Shown here one piece after another: positions 8,549 through 17,537 of a stretch of 64,000 bases of DNA (within the stretch, counting starts at the first letter, position 1; each line of letters opens with the position of its first letter). Both the position numbers and the translations under genes were made by a program. Source of the DNA: Superficieibacter sp. 1612_C1 (GTDB lineage: Bacteria > Pseudomonadota > Gammaproteobacteria > Enterobacterales > Enterobacteriaceae). The stretch covers positions 124,001-188,000 of the forward strand of contig NZ_JADGMI010000006.1 in assembly GCF_015234305.1 (NCBI RefSeq). Direction: 5' to 3'. Under the pieces are notes generated by a model that did no database searches, was not told the DNA's origin, and saw only the letters and a program-made list of their open reading frames with translations.

Positions 8549-9421
8549 ATGTGTACGACATGCGGTTGTGGTGAAGGCAACCTTTATATAGAGGGCGATG
8601 AACATAACCCGCACTCCGCGTTTCGCAGCGCGCCCTTTGCGCCTGCGTCCCGCCCGACGTTAACTATCACCGGTATTAAAACGCCAGATTTTCAGCCTCA
8701 GCAGTCAGCAGGTGGCGATTTGCATTACGGCCACGGCGAGGCGGGCACCCACGCGCCCGGTATCAGCCAGCGGCGAATGCTGGAAGTGGAAATTAACGTG
8801 CTGGATAAAAATAACCGGTTGGCCGCACGAAATCGCGCCCGCTTTGCCGAACAGCAGCAACTGGTGCTGAATCTGGTCTCCAGCCCTGGCTCCGGTAAAA
8901 CGACGCTGCTGACCGAAACGCTGCTGCGGCTGAAGGATCGGGTGCCCTGCGCGGTGATCGAAGGCGATCAGCAAACGGTTAACGATGCCGCGCGCATCCG
9001 CGCCACCGGCACCCCCGCCATTCAGGTAAATACCGGTAAAGGCTGCCACCTTGACGCGCAGATGATCGCCGACGCCGCGCCGCGCCTGCCGCTGGAGAAA
9101 GGCGGCATTCTGTTTATCGAAAACGTTGGCAATCTGGTCTGCCCGGCCAGCTTCGATCTCGGCGAGCGCGGTAAAGTCGCCGTGCTGTCAGTCACCGAAG
9201 GCGAAGACAAGCCGCTGAAATATCCGCATATGTTCGCCGCCGCCTCGTTAATGCTGCTCAACAAGGTGGATTTATTGCCGTATCTTAATTTTGACGTCGA
9301 GAAATGCATTGCCGCCGCGCGTGAAGTGAATCCCGCCATTGAGATTATGCTCATTTCTGCCACCAGCGGCGAAGGCATGGAAAACTGGCTTAACTGGCTG
9401 GAGGCGCAGCGATGTGCATAG
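8549..9421 (+). CDS. hypB: HypB, GTPase for nickel insertion
   Basis: 290 residues. The N-terminus [10 protein letters not shown] contains the CxxCGC high-affinity nickel site. A histidine-containing linker (about 50-75) precedes the G domain: P-loop [11 protein letters not shown] (about 110), then [14 protein letters not shown] and NKVDLLPY (G4). GTP hydrolysis drives nickel delivery from HypA. It starts 3 bp after hypA and its end overlaps hypC by 10 bp. Confidence 0.97.
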   Translation: MCTTCGCGEGNLYIEGDEHNPHSAFRSAPFAPASRPTLTITGIKTPDFQPQQSAGGDLHYGHGEAGTHAPGISQRRMLEVEINVLDKNNRLAARNRARFAEQQQLVLNLVSSPGSGKTTLLTETLLRLKDRVPCAVIEGDQQTVNDAARIRATGTPAIQVNTGKGCHLDAQMIADAAPRLPLEKGGILFIENVGNLVCPASFDLGERGKVAVLSVTEGEDKPLKYPHMFAAASLMLLNKVDLLPYLNFDVEKCIAAAREVNPAIEIMLISATSGEGMENWLNWLEAQRCA

Positions 9422-9684
9422 GCGTTCCCGGACAAATCCGCGCCATTGACGGTAACCAGGCAAAGGTCGAAGTCTGCGGCGTACAGCGCGATGTAGACCT
9501 GACGCTGGTAGGCAGCTGCGACGAACAAGGCCAGTCGCGTATCGGCCAGTGGGTGCTGGTCCACGTCGGTTTTGCGATGAGTATTATTGACGAGGCGGAA
9601 GCACGCGACACCCTGGAAGCGCTGCAAAATATGTTTGACGTCGAGCCAGACGTCGGCGCACTGCTGTACGGCGAGGAACGATAA
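9412..9684 (+). CDS. hypC: HypC, hydrogenase maturation chaperone
   Basis: 90 residues. It begins MCIGVPGQI with the essential Cys2 that carries the Fe(CN)2CO unit and forms complexes with HypD and with pre-HycE. It overlaps hypB by 10 bp and hypD by 1 bp, indicating a tightly coupled operon. Confidence 0.97.
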   Translation: MCIGVPGQIRAIDGNQAKVEVCGVQRDVDLTLVGSCDEQGQSRIGQWVLVHVGFAMSIIDEAEARDTLEALQNMFDVEPDVGALLYGEER

Positions 9685-10805
9685 TGCGTTTCGTTGATGA
9701 ATACCGCGCGCCGGAACAGGTGATGCGGCTTATCGCTCACCTGCGCGTCCGGGCGGCGCATCTGGACTATACCGCCGCGCGGCCGCTGCGCATTATGGAG
9801 GTGTGCGGCGGGCATACCCACGCCATTTTTAAATTTGGTATCGACCAGTTGCTGCCTGAGAATATCGAATTTATCCACGGCCCCGGCTGCCCGGTGTGCG
9901 TGCTGCCAATGGGGCGGATTGATAGCTGTATTGAAATAGCCAGCCGCCCGGAGGTTATTTTTTGCACCTTCGGCGACGCCATGCGCGTCCCGGGCAAAAA
10001 CGGCTCGCTGATGCAGGCGAAAGCGCGCGGCGCAGACGTTCGTATTATTTATTCCCCAATGGATGCCCTGCGGCTGGCGCAGGAGAATCCAGCGCGTAAG
10101 GTGGTCTTTTTCGGGCTGGGGTTTGAAACCACCATGCCCGCCACGGCGATTACCCTTCAGCAGGCGCTGGCGCGTAACGTTGAGAACTTTTTCTTTTTTT
10201 GTCAGCATATTACGCTGATCCCCACGCTGCGCAGCCTGCTTGATCAGCCTGATAACGGCATTGACGCGTTTCTTGCTCCCGGTCACGTCAGTATGGTGAT
10301 AGGTACAGAGGCCTACGGTTTTATCGCCGAACGCTATCAGCGTCCGCTGGTGGTGGCCGGTTTCGAACCTCTTGATCTACTGCAAGGCGTCAGCATGCTG
10401 GTTGAGCAGAAAATAGCAGCCTGTAGCCTGGTAGAAAATCAGTACCGACGCGTGGTGCCCGATGCGGGCAATAAGCGTGCGCAGGAAGCAATTGCAGAAG
10501 TGTTTACCGTCAAAGGCGAGAGTGAGTGGCGCGGGCTGGGGCTGATTGCCGACTCCGGCGTTCAGCTCACCGCACCTTATCAGCGTTTTGATGCCGAGGC
10601 GCACTTTCGTCCGGCCCCGCAAAAAACCAGCGACGACCCGCGCGCACGCTGCGGCGATGTGCTGACGGGGCGCTGCAAACCGCATCAATGCCCGCTGTTT
10701 GGCAACACCTGCAATCCCCAAAGTGCCTTTGGCGCGCTGATGGTCTCCTCTGAAGGAGCCTGTGCCGCCTGGTATCAATACCGAAGCCAGGAATGTGAAG
10801 TATGA
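9684..10805 (+). CDS. hypD: HypD, iron-sulfur protein for Fe(CN)2CO assembly
   Basis: 373 residues. Conserved motifs are EVCGGHTHAIFKFG (about 38), HGPGCPVCVLPMGRID (about 64), FGLGFETTMPAT (about 145) and a C-terminal cysteine set (RCGDVLTGRCKPHQCP, CNP) that ligates the 4Fe-4S cluster. With HypC it is the scaffold on which CN and CO are added to iron. It overlaps hypE by 4 bp. Confidence 0.97.
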   Translation: MRFVDEYRAPEQVMRLIAHLRVRAAHLDYTAARPLRIMEVCGGHTHAIFKFGIDQLLPENIEFIHGPGCPVCVLPMGRIDSCIEIASRPEVIFCTFGDAMRVPGKNGSLMQAKARGADVRIIYSPMDALRLAQENPARKVVFFGLGFETTMPATAITLQQALARNVENFFFFCQHITLIPTLRSLLDQPDNGIDAFLAPGHVSMVIGTEAYGFIAERYQRPLVVAGFEPLDLLQGVSMLVEQKIAACSLVENQYRRVVPDAGNKRAQEAIAEVFTVKGESEWRGLGLIADSGVQLTAPYQRFDAEAHFRPAPQKTSDDPRARCGDVLTGRCKPHQCPLFGNTCNPQSAFGALMVSSEGACAAWYQYRSQECEV

Positions 10806-11812
10806 AAACGATCCAGATAGCCCACGGCAGCGGCGGCCAGGCGATGCAGCAGTTAATCAATGACCTGTTTATGCAGGCGTTTGCGAATCCGTGGCTGACG
10901 GAGCAGGAAGACCAGGCGCGGCTTAGTCTGGCGCAGTTTACCGCTCAGGGCGATCGGCTGGCCTTCTCCACCGACAGCTATGTAATTGACCCGCTTTTTT
11001 TCCCCGGCGGCAATATTGGCAAGCTCGCCGTCTGCGGCACCGCCAACGATGTCGCGGTGAGCGGCGCGATCCCCCGCTTTCTCTCCTGCGGTTTTATTCT
11101 TGAAGAGGGGCTGGAGATGGCGACGCTGGAGGCTGTCGTCACCAGCATGGCGCAAACGGCAAAGGCGGCAGATATCGCTATCGTCACCGGCGATACCAAA
11201 GTGGTGCCGCGCGGTGCGGCGGATAAATTGTTTATTAATACGGCGGGCCTCGGCGCGATCCCGGCGGATATTCACTGGGGCGCGCAGACGCTGACGCCGG
11301 GCGATGTCCTGCTGGTCAGCGGCACGCTGGGCGATCATGGCGCGACGATCCTCAACCTGCGCGAGCAACTGGGACTGGATGGGGCGCTCATCAGCGACTG
11401 CGCGGTATTGACGCCTCTGATCCAGACGCTGCGCCATCTCCCCGGCGTGAAAGCGCTGCGCGACGCGACCCGCGGCGGCGTTAACGCCGTGGCCCATGAA
11501 TTTGCAGCGGCCTGCGGCTGTGGCATTGAACTTCAGGAGCAACATCTGCCGGTGAAAGAGGCCGTGCGCGGCGTGTGCGAACTGCTGGGGCTGGATCCGC
11601 TTAACTTTGCCAACGAAGGTAAACTGGTGATCGCCGTCAGCCGCGACGCCGCACAACAGGCGCTTGAGCAACTTCAGTCACACCCGCTGGGGCGTGAGGC
11701 TGCTATTATTGGAGAAATTGTTGAACGTAAAGGCGTGCGCCTGACCGGACTGTACGGCGTTAAACGCACGCTGGATTTGCCACATGCCGAACCATTACCG
11801 CGGATCTGTTAA
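10802..11812 (+). CDS. hypE: HypE, thiocarbamate dehydratase making the cyanide ligand
   Basis: 336 residues, AIR-synthase-like ATP-binding fold. It ends in PRIC; the C-terminal cysteine is the carrier on which HypF places carbamoyl, later dehydrated to thiocyanate. A characteristic N-terminal IAHGSGGQAMQQLI is present, as are the family's DATRGG and FANEGKL segments. It is the last hyp gene before fhlA, 77 bp upstream. hypF is not in the window. Confidence 0.97.
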   Translation: MKTIQIAHGSGGQAMQQLINDLFMQAFANPWLTEQEDQARLSLAQFTAQGDRLAFSTDSYVIDPLFFPGGNIGKLAVCGTANDVAVSGAIPRFLSCGFILEEGLEMATLEAVVTSMAQTAKAADIAIVTGDTKVVPRGAADKLFINTAGLGAIPADIHWGAQTLTPGDVLLVSGTLGDHGATILNLREQLGLDGALISDCAVLTPLIQTLRHLPGVKALRDATRGGVNAVAHEFAAACGCGIELQEQHLPVKEAVRGVCELLGLDPLNFANEGKLVIAVSRDAAQQALEQLQSHPLGREAAIIGEIVERKGVRLTGLYGVKRTLDLPHAEPLPRIC

Positions 11813-11855
11813 TCGCGGTTCAGAATATCATTACACTATTTTTATAATTTCTTTC

Positions 11856-11873
11856 GCGCCGTTTCACCGGCGC
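11856..11873 (+). terminator. Weak GC hairpin between hypE and fhlA
   Basis: GCGCCG-TTTCAC-CGGCGC followed by TTTG, 17 bp before the fhlA start. A six-base stem with only three Ts could attenuate transcription between hypE and fhlA but is unlikely to be a full terminator. Confidence 0.3.
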
Positions 11874-11889
11874 TTTGTGGGTAAGAGCA

Positions 11890-13965
11890 ATGTCGTATAC
11901 TCCGATGGGCGATCTCGGACAGCAGGGGCTGTTTGATATCACCCGGACTCTTTTACAGCAGCCGGATCTCGCCGCGCTGAGCGAAACGCTTGCGCAGCTT
12001 GCCCGGCAGTCAGCGCTGGCCGACTGCGCCGCTCTCGTGCTCTGGCGCGACGGTAATCATCGCGCCAGGTACTATACGACACGGACGTCGGGCGAAGCCC
12101 AGGAATATGAAGACGAAACCCTGCTGGCCCACGGTCCGGTGCGGCGGTTACTGTCGCGCCCGGAAGCGCTGCACTGCGGCTATCAGGAATTTAGCGACGC
12201 CTGGCCGCAGCTTGCCAGTACGCTTTATCAGCCGTTTGGTCACTATTGCCTGCTGCCGCTGGCGGTGGAAGGCCGGATCTTCGGCGGCTGTGAGTTTATC
12301 CGCAACGACGACCGTCCGTGGACGGAAAAAGAGTATTCGCGTTTACACGCGCTGGCGCAGATTGTCGGCGTGGTCGCGGAGCAGATCCAAAACCGGGTCA
12401 GCAATAACGTTGACTACGACCTGCTTTGCCGGGAGCGTGATAACTATCGTATCCTGGTGGCGATTACCAACGCGGTGCTTTCCCGGCTGGATATGGACGA
12501 GCTGGTCAGCGAAGTGGCGAAAGAGATCCACTATTACTTTCGCATTGACGCCATCAGCATCGTGCTGCGCAGCAACCGCAAGGGCAAGCTGAATATCCAC
12601 TCGACGCACTACCTGGACACCAATAATCCCGTTCACGACCAGAGTGAAGTGGACGAAGCGGGCACCCTCTCCGAGCGCGTCTTCAAAAGCAAAGAGATGC
12701 TCTTGCTGAACCTGCACGAGCGCGATCAGCTTGCGCCCTATGAGCGGATGCTGTTTGAGATGTGGGATAACCAGCTTCAGACGTTATGTCTGCTACCGCT
12801 GATGTCGGGCGACACCATGCTGGGCGTGCTGAAACTGGCGCAGTGTGACGAAAAAGCCTTTACCACTGCCAACCTGAAGCTGCTACGGCAGATTGCCGAG
12901 CGTGTGGCGATTGCGGTCGATAACGCGCTGGCCTACCAGGAGATCCACCGCCTCAAGGAGCGTCTGGTCGATGAAAACCTCGCGCTGACCGAACAGCTGA
13001 ACAACGTCGACAGCGACTTTGGCGAAATCATTGGCCGCAGCGAAGCCATGCACAACGTGCTTCGCCAGGTGGAAATGGTGGCGCAGAGCGACAGCACCGT
13101 GTTGATCCTCGGCGAAACCGGGACCGGCAAAGAACTCATCGCGCGCGCTATCCATAATCTCAGCGGGCGCAACGCGCGGCGGATGGTGAAGATGAACTGC
13201 GCGGCGATGCCCGCCGGGCTGCTGGAAAGCGATCTGTTTGGCCACGAGCGCGGCGCGTTTACCGGTGCCAGCGCCCAGCGCATCGGGCGTTTCGAGCTGG
13301 CGGATAAAAGCTCGCTGTTTCTTGACGAAGTGGGCGATATGCCGCTGGAACTCCAGCCAAAGCTGCTGCGCGTGTTGCAGGAGCAGGAGTTTGAGCGCCT
13401 CGGCAGCAATAAGCTTATCCGCACCGACGTGCGGCTGATCGCCGCCACCAACCGCGATCTTCAGCAGATGGTGGCCGACCGTGAGTTTCGTAACGATCTC
13501 TACTATCGCCTGAACGTTTTCCCCATTAACCTGCCGCCGCTGCGCGAGCGCCCGGAGGATATTCCGCTGCTGGTGAAGGCGCTGACCTTTAAAACCGCCC
13601 GCCGGATGGGACGCAACATCGACAGCATCCCGGCGGAGACGCTGCGTCTGCTGACCCAGATGGAGTGGCCGGGCAACGTGCGCGAGCTGGAAAACGTGAT
13701 TGAACGTGCGGTGTTGTTGACGCGGGGAAGCGTGCTGCAACTCTCATTGCCTGAGGTGAGCGTGAGTCCGCAACCGCAGCCGGAACCGGTGGCAGAGACG
13801 GCGCTGAACGGCGAGGATGAGTATCAACTGATCCTCCGGGTGCTGAAAGAGACCAACGGCGTCGTCGCCGGGCCGAAAGGCGCGGCACAGCGGCTGGGCC
13901 TGAAGCGGACCACCCTGCTGTCCCGGATGAAGCGTTTAGGTATTGATAAAGACGCGCTGGCGTAA
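11890..13965 (+). CDS. fhlA: FhlA, formate-responsive sigma-54 activator
   Basis: 691 residues. The N-terminal half contains the two GAF-type regions that bind formate (about 20-180 and 195-345). The central AAA+ domain has Walker A GETGTGKE (about 410), the sigma-54 contact loop GAFTGA (about 455), Walker B LFLDEVGDMP and the R-finger region. A Fis-type helix-turn-helix ends the protein (GAAQRLGLKRTTLLSRMKRLGI). I prefer the ATG at 11890 (MSYTPMGDLGQQG), which matches the family start, over one five codons upstream. It activates the two sigma-54 promoters in the hyc-hyp gap. Confidence 0.97.
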   Translation: MSYTPMGDLGQQGLFDITRTLLQQPDLAALSETLAQLARQSALADCAALVLWRDGNHRARYYTTRTSGEAQEYEDETLLAHGPVRRLLSRPEALHCGYQEFSDAWPQLASTLYQPFGHYCLLPLAVEGRIFGGCEFIRNDDRPWTEKEYSRLHALAQIVGVVAEQIQNRVSNNVDYDLLCRERDNYRILVAITNAVLSRLDMDELVSEVAKEIHYYFRIDAISIVLRSNRKGKLNIHSTHYLDTNNPVHDQSEVDEAGTLSERVFKSKEMLLLNLHERDQLAPYERMLFEMWDNQLQTLCLLPLMSGDTMLGVLKLAQCDEKAFTTANLKLLRQIAERVAIAVDNALAYQEIHRLKERLVDENLALTEQLNNVDSDFGEIIGRSEAMHNVLRQVEMVAQSDSTVLILGETGTGKELIARAIHNLSGRNARRMVKMNCAAMPAGLLESDLFGHERGAFTGASAQRIGRFELADKSSLFLDEVGDMPLELQPKLLRVLQEQEFERLGSNKLIRTDVRLIAATNRDLQQMVADREFRNDLYYRLNVFPINLPPLRERPEDIPLLVKALTFKTARRMGRNIDSIPAETLRLLTQMEWPGNVRELENVIERAVLLTRGSVLQLSLPEVSVSPQPQPEPVAETALNGEDEYQLILRVLKETNGVVAGPKGAAQRLGLKRTTLLSRMKRLGIDKDALA

Positions 13966-13987
13966 TTGCCACACGCCGATTGAGCGG

Positions 13988-14260
13988 TGACAGTCGCCTG
14001 GCCGCGGGGAATGAATGCCTGATGGCGCTGCGCTTATCAGGCCTACGATATCAGGATGACAGTGCCTGGCCGCGGGGAACGAATGCCTGATGGCGCTGCG
14101 CTTATCAGGCCTACGATATCAGGATGACAGTGCCTGGCCGTGGGGAACGAATGCCTGATGGCGCTGCGCTTATCAGGCCTACGATATCAGGATGACAGTG
14201 CCTGGCCGTGGGGAACGAATGCCTGATGGCGCTGCGCTTATCAGGCCTACGATATCAGGC
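13988..14260. repeat. Tandem array of four 68-bp REP-containing units
   Basis: The core TGCCTGATGGCGCTGCGCTT, continuing as ATCAGGCCTACG, starts at 14016, 14084, 14152 and 14220, an exact 68-bp period. The bases between cores (ATATCAGGATGACAGTGCCTGGCCG[C/T]GGGGAA...) are also nearly identical, so whole units were duplicated. The first unit is slightly diverged at its left side. This is a BIME/REP-type extragenic repeat. Confidence 0.9.
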
Positions 14261-14286
14261 TTAACCTGTTGATATATGGCTTTTTC

Positions 14287-14320
14287 GTAGGCCGGGTAAG
14301 GCGAAGCCGCCACCCGGCAT
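14287..14320. repeat. REP element, copy A
   Basis: A palindromic unit GTAGGCCGGGTAAGGCGAAG followed by CCGCCACCCGGCAT, the common enterobacterial REP type. An identical copy lies at 14898-14931, so the two bracket ygbA. Confidence 0.9.
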
Positions 14321-14381
14321 TTCCACGCCCCCGCGTTAACATCGCGCCGTTTTTTATCACCTCGCTGTCGCGACGTTGCGG

Positions 14382-14726
14382 CTACTTTTTCGGCTTAACC
14401 TTTTCCGGCAGTTCCGGCACCGGACGACGGTCGTCAATCAGATGACGTATCGTCAGGATGGGATGCCGCCATAGCATTCGCGGTCCGGACCAGCGCATTA
14501 TCTGCTTCATCTCTTCACGCTTTGCTGGCTGGTAACAGTGTACCGGGCACTGCTTGCAGGCCGGTTTCTCTTCGCCAAACACGCACTTATCCAGCCGCTT
14601 ATCGGCATAGGCGTTCAGCGCCTGATAATGAGCCTCATCAGGCAGCGCATCGGGACAACGACGCTGATACAGCGCCATCATTTTGCGGATAGTCAGTTTT
14701 TCACGGTCGATACGTTTACCGGACAT
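14382..14726 (-). CDS. ygbA: YgbA, NsrR-regulated nitrosative-stress protein
   Basis: 114 residues. Cysteine-rich centre (CVFGEEKPACKQCPVHCY, about 48-65) suggests an iron-sulfur or zinc site. This is the YgbA_NO (nitrous-oxide-stimulated promoter) family, which sits between fhlA and mutS in E. coli as well. Its biochemical role is not settled; it is linked to growth under nitric oxide. GAGGG lies 9 nt before the ATG. A candidate NsrR dyad lies just upstream. Confidence 0.88.
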   Translation of the reverse strand: MSGKRIDREKLTIRKMMALYQRRCPDALPDEAHYQALNAYADKRLDKCVFGEEKPACKQCPVHCYQPAKREEMKQIMRWSGPRMLWRHPILTIRHLIDDRRPVPELPEKVKPKK

Positions 14727-14742
14727 GTCGGTTGCCCTCTGA

Positions 14743-14765
14743 AAGAGGTATTAATCATACACCTT
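14743..14765 (-). promoter_or_regulatory. Candidate NsrR operator for ygbA
   Basis: The minus strand reads AAGGTGTATGA-T-TAATACCTCTT, an 11-1-11 imperfect dyad resembling the NsrR pattern (AAGATGCATTT and its inverse) at 7 and 8 of 11 positions. It starts 17 bp upstream of the ygbA ATG. NsrR control of ygbA is established in E. coli; this site is inferred. Confidence 0.5.
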
Positions 14766-14897
14766 TACAGCAACACAACCCACTCCCCCTTAATCGGTAC
14801 TTTTGCGCCGTAGACGTAATGAGGCGGGCAGGATGCGCTGAGCCCCGGCAGGCTCTTCGTCTTCGATCATTTTTGTGATGATATTAAACAGCGATCT

Positions 14898-14931
14898 GTA
14901 GGCCGGGTAAGGCGAAGCCGCCACCCGGCAT
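14898..14931. repeat. REP element, copy B
   Basis: Identical over 34 bp to the copy at 14287-14320 and in the same orientation, lying between ygbA and treY. Confidence 0.9.
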
Positions 14932-14969
14932 TACGGCACGCAAAGTAAAACCAGATTGTCATCAACCTC

Positions 14970-14994
14970 AGCCGATGCCACGCAGGCATCGGCT
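14970..14994. terminator. Hairpin after treY
   Basis: AGCCGATGCC-ACGCA-GGCATCGGCT, a perfect 10-bp stem 14 bp beyond the treY stop codon. The T-run (CTGTTTTC) is on the plus-strand side, so it is stronger in that direction, but it is best placed to end treZ-treY transcription. Confidence 0.6.
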
Positions 14995-15008
14995 CTGTTT
15001 TCAGGCAC

Positions 15009-17537
15009 TCACTCCCTGACCAGCAGAATGCACACCCCACCCTCGAATGCCGCGAGGTTAATACGATCGTTCAGATCAACCGTTTCCCCGCTAAGCAGGT
15101 TCCGCCAGCGCTGACCGGTAAGGCGCTCAGGCAGCGTAATCGCGGTGTCGGCCCAGCGGGCATGGTGGACAAGGCTGTCATGATGCTCATCGAAGGCCAG
15201 CCGGGGCGTAATCACAATCAGCGCATCGTCGTCATCCGCCCTGGCGAACGCAAGTACGTTCTCTTCCCGGATGCCGGTGGCCTCCAGCGGCAGATAATCC
15301 CCTTCACGGAACAGCGCCGGTTTCTCCTGGCGCAGATGCAGCAGCCGGGCCGTGACATGCTGTTTTAACTGCCCGCTGCGCCAGCTCTCCTCCGTTGGCG
15401 CGGCAAACGGTTCATCCTCCGCCAGTAAACGTTCAAGCTCCACAAAATCAGGCTCACGGCGGTTATCCGGATCGACAAGGCTAAAATTCAGCGTTTCGCT
15501 TCCCTGATAAATATCCGGCACGCCCGGTGCGGCGAGTTTCACCACCGCCTGCGTGAGGCTATTGATCAGCCCCGCGCGGATGAATGGCTGTAGCGCGTCG
15601 GTAAAGTCCTGCAAGAACGCCTGGTTATCCGGTGATAACAGGTGGCGAGTATAATCCAGCACCGCCTTTTCATACGCCTCGTTGCTGTCGCCCCAGTCGG
15701 TTCGCAGCTTTGCCTCACGCAGTGCTTTTTCGACGAACACCACAAACCGTTCCTCCAGCGCCTTCAGCTCCACCTCATCCTGCGGCTGGAGCGTAGGCGG
15801 CCAGACGCCAGCCAGCGCCTGAAACAGCATCCACGCACCGGTCGCCCGTGGGGCAGGACCGTCGTCCAGCAACGCCACTTTATGCTGATTAAGTCCACGC
15901 CAGCGTTCCACGCATTCAGCCCACCGTTCTGGTGCTTCGGTCAAAGCGTACAGGCGCGCGCGGGCATCTTCGCCACGTTTGGTATCGTGGGTGGACGTTG
16001 ACGAGATGGCGTCCGGCTGCCGTTCGAGTCGGGTCTGCATCTCGCTATGAAAACGATGAATCGAAAAGGTGCGCGGCAGCGGTTCTGCGCCAACTTCATT
16101 AAGCGCCAGATCCATGTTTTGCCGGAAGAAAAGCGTATCTTCCACCGATTTCGCCATCAGCGGGCCGGTGAGCTGCTGAAAACGGGTCCGAAATTTCGCG
16201 GCGTCAGCGGAGGCATGCTGTGACAGATCGCCGCTCAGGATGCGACGCAGGAAATTCAGCGCCTCCGGGTGCGGCGCGTGGGCATCCATTCTGATACGGG
16301 CAATCACCCGTTGCAGCAGCGCGTCATCGGCGGGTGTTAAACCGTCCTGCGTGCCATAGGTCCGATAGACCGGGAAGGCCACCAGCAATTCACGCAGCGC
16401 GCCGCGAATAGCCTCTTCCTCAAGTGCCGCGTTTTCCGCCCCGGCAAGTACCATCGCCAGCTTCAGCAGGGTAGTAAACTCCCCGGCAAAATTTCTGTCC
16501 ACCATCAGCAACTTGGCGTCGCGCAACTCGGCTTTCAGATCAACCGGCTCACCGACCACACGATCGTAAGCCTGGCGCAGGGCAGCAATGTTGCTATCGT
16601 CCACCAGCACGTCAGAAAGCGCCGCGATAAACTCGTAACCGGTCGTACCTGAAATCGGCCACTCTTCCGGCAGATGTTCCCCCTTACCGAGGATCTTCTC
16701 CACCGTGATGTAACACTCAGGCCCGGCTTCTTCACGCAGACGATCCAGATAGGCTTTCGGATCGGCCAGCCCGTCAACGTGATCGACCCGCAACCCGTCT
16801 ACGGCACCGGAATGCACCAGTTCGAGGATCAGCCGGTGGGTATCGTCAAACACCGTTTTGTCTTCAACCCGCACGCCGACCAGACCGGTGATTTCAAAGA
16901 AGCGGCGGTATGAGAGACTGTCTGCGGCCTCGCGCCAGCAGGTGAGCTGGTAGTGCTGCTCATCATGCACTCTGGCAATGTCACGGGGATCGCTGAGCGC
17001 CAGGATCGCCTCTTCCCTGCCCTGCCAGCTTTGCGGGGTCAGCGGATAGAGGCTGTCGTAATACGCAAGCGCTGGTTTATGCGTTTGCGGATCGCGCTTA
17101 ATACTTATCTCGCCCTTTGCCGCCGCCTCTTCAAACGTGTCGCCGAGGAAAGGCAGGGTCAGACGGCGCGACCAGTCGATGTCAAAATGCCGCGCATAGC
17201 GGCTGTTTTCGCCGTGCTCCACCACGTCGCGCCACCACGGATTTTCCAGCGAGGCCGCCATATGGTTGGGAACAATATCAAGGATCAAGCCAAGGCCCGC
17301 GCTTTTCAGCGCGCTCACCATGCGGTCAAATCCTTCCCGGCCGCCGATGGAAGGTTCAATCTCGCCAGCGTTAGTAACATCATAGCCGTGCGTGGAATCG
17401 GCGGTCGCGGTAAAAATGGGCGAGGCATACAGGTGACTGATACCGAAGCGCTGTAAATAAGGTACCAGCGCGGCGGCGCGGTCGAAGGTCATGCCGTTAC
17501 GAAACTGAATACGATACGTCGAGGTGGGAATGCTCAC
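15009..17537 (-). CDS. treY: TreY, maltooligosyl trehalose synthase
   Basis: 842 residues, GH13 family. It isomerises the reducing-end alpha-1,4 bond of maltodextrin to alpha-1,1, giving maltooligosyl trehalose. GH13 motifs are visible: LDIVPNHMAAS (about 85), GLRVDHVDGL (nucleophile Asp, about 230), YITVEKILG (acid/base Glu, about 260) and STSTHDTKRGEDARARL (about 460). The start is GTG at 17537, inside the TGA of treZ (4-bp overlap), so synthesis is coupled. TreYZ is normally a stress/osmoprotection pathway that consumes glycogen-type glucan. Confidence 0.95.
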   Translation of the reverse strand: MSIPTSTYRIQFRNGMTFDRAAALVPYLQRFGISHLYASPIFTATADSTHGYDVTNAGEIEPSIGGREGFDRMVSALKSAGLGLILDIVPNHMAASLENPWWRDVVEHGENSRYARHFDIDWSRRLTLPFLGDTFEEAAAKGEISIKRDPQTHKPALAYYDSLYPLTPQSWQGREEAILALSDPRDIARVHDEQHYQLTCWREAADSLSYRRFFEITGLVGVRVEDKTVFDDTHRLILELVHSGAVDGLRVDHVDGLADPKAYLDRLREEAGPECYITVEKILGKGEHLPEEWPISGTTGYEFIAALSDVLVDDSNIAALRQAYDRVVGEPVDLKAELRDAKLLMVDRNFAGEFTTLLKLAMVLAGAENAALEEEAIRGALRELLVAFPVYRTYGTQDGLTPADDALLQRVIARIRMDAHAPHPEALNFLRRILSGDLSQHASADAAKFRTRFQQLTGPLMAKSVEDTLFFRQNMDLALNEVGAEPLPRTFSIHRFHSEMQTRLERQPDAISSTSTHDTKRGEDARARLYALTEAPERWAECVERWRGLNQHKVALLDDGPAPRATGAWMLFQALAGVWPPTLQPQDEVELKALEERFVVFVEKALREAKLRTDWGDSNEAYEKAVLDYTRHLLSPDNQAFLQDFTDALQPFIRAGLINSLTQAVVKLAAPGVPDIYQGSETLNFSLVDPDNRREPDFVELERLLAEDEPFAAPTEESWRSGQLKQHVTARLLHLRQEKPALFREGDYLPLEATGIREENVLAFARADDDDALIVITPRLAFDEHHDSLVHHARWADTAITLPERLTGQRWRNLLSGETVDLNDRINLAAFEGGVCILLVRE

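Noticed and set aside
12883-13740. 285-codon open frame opposite fhlA
   Set aside because: Antisense to the AAA+ domain coding region, which is conserved; a coding-strand shadow.
13988-14260. CRISPR array
   Set aside because: The regular spacing looks array-like, but the sequences between repeat cores are nearly identical, whereas CRISPR spacers differ, and no cas genes are near.
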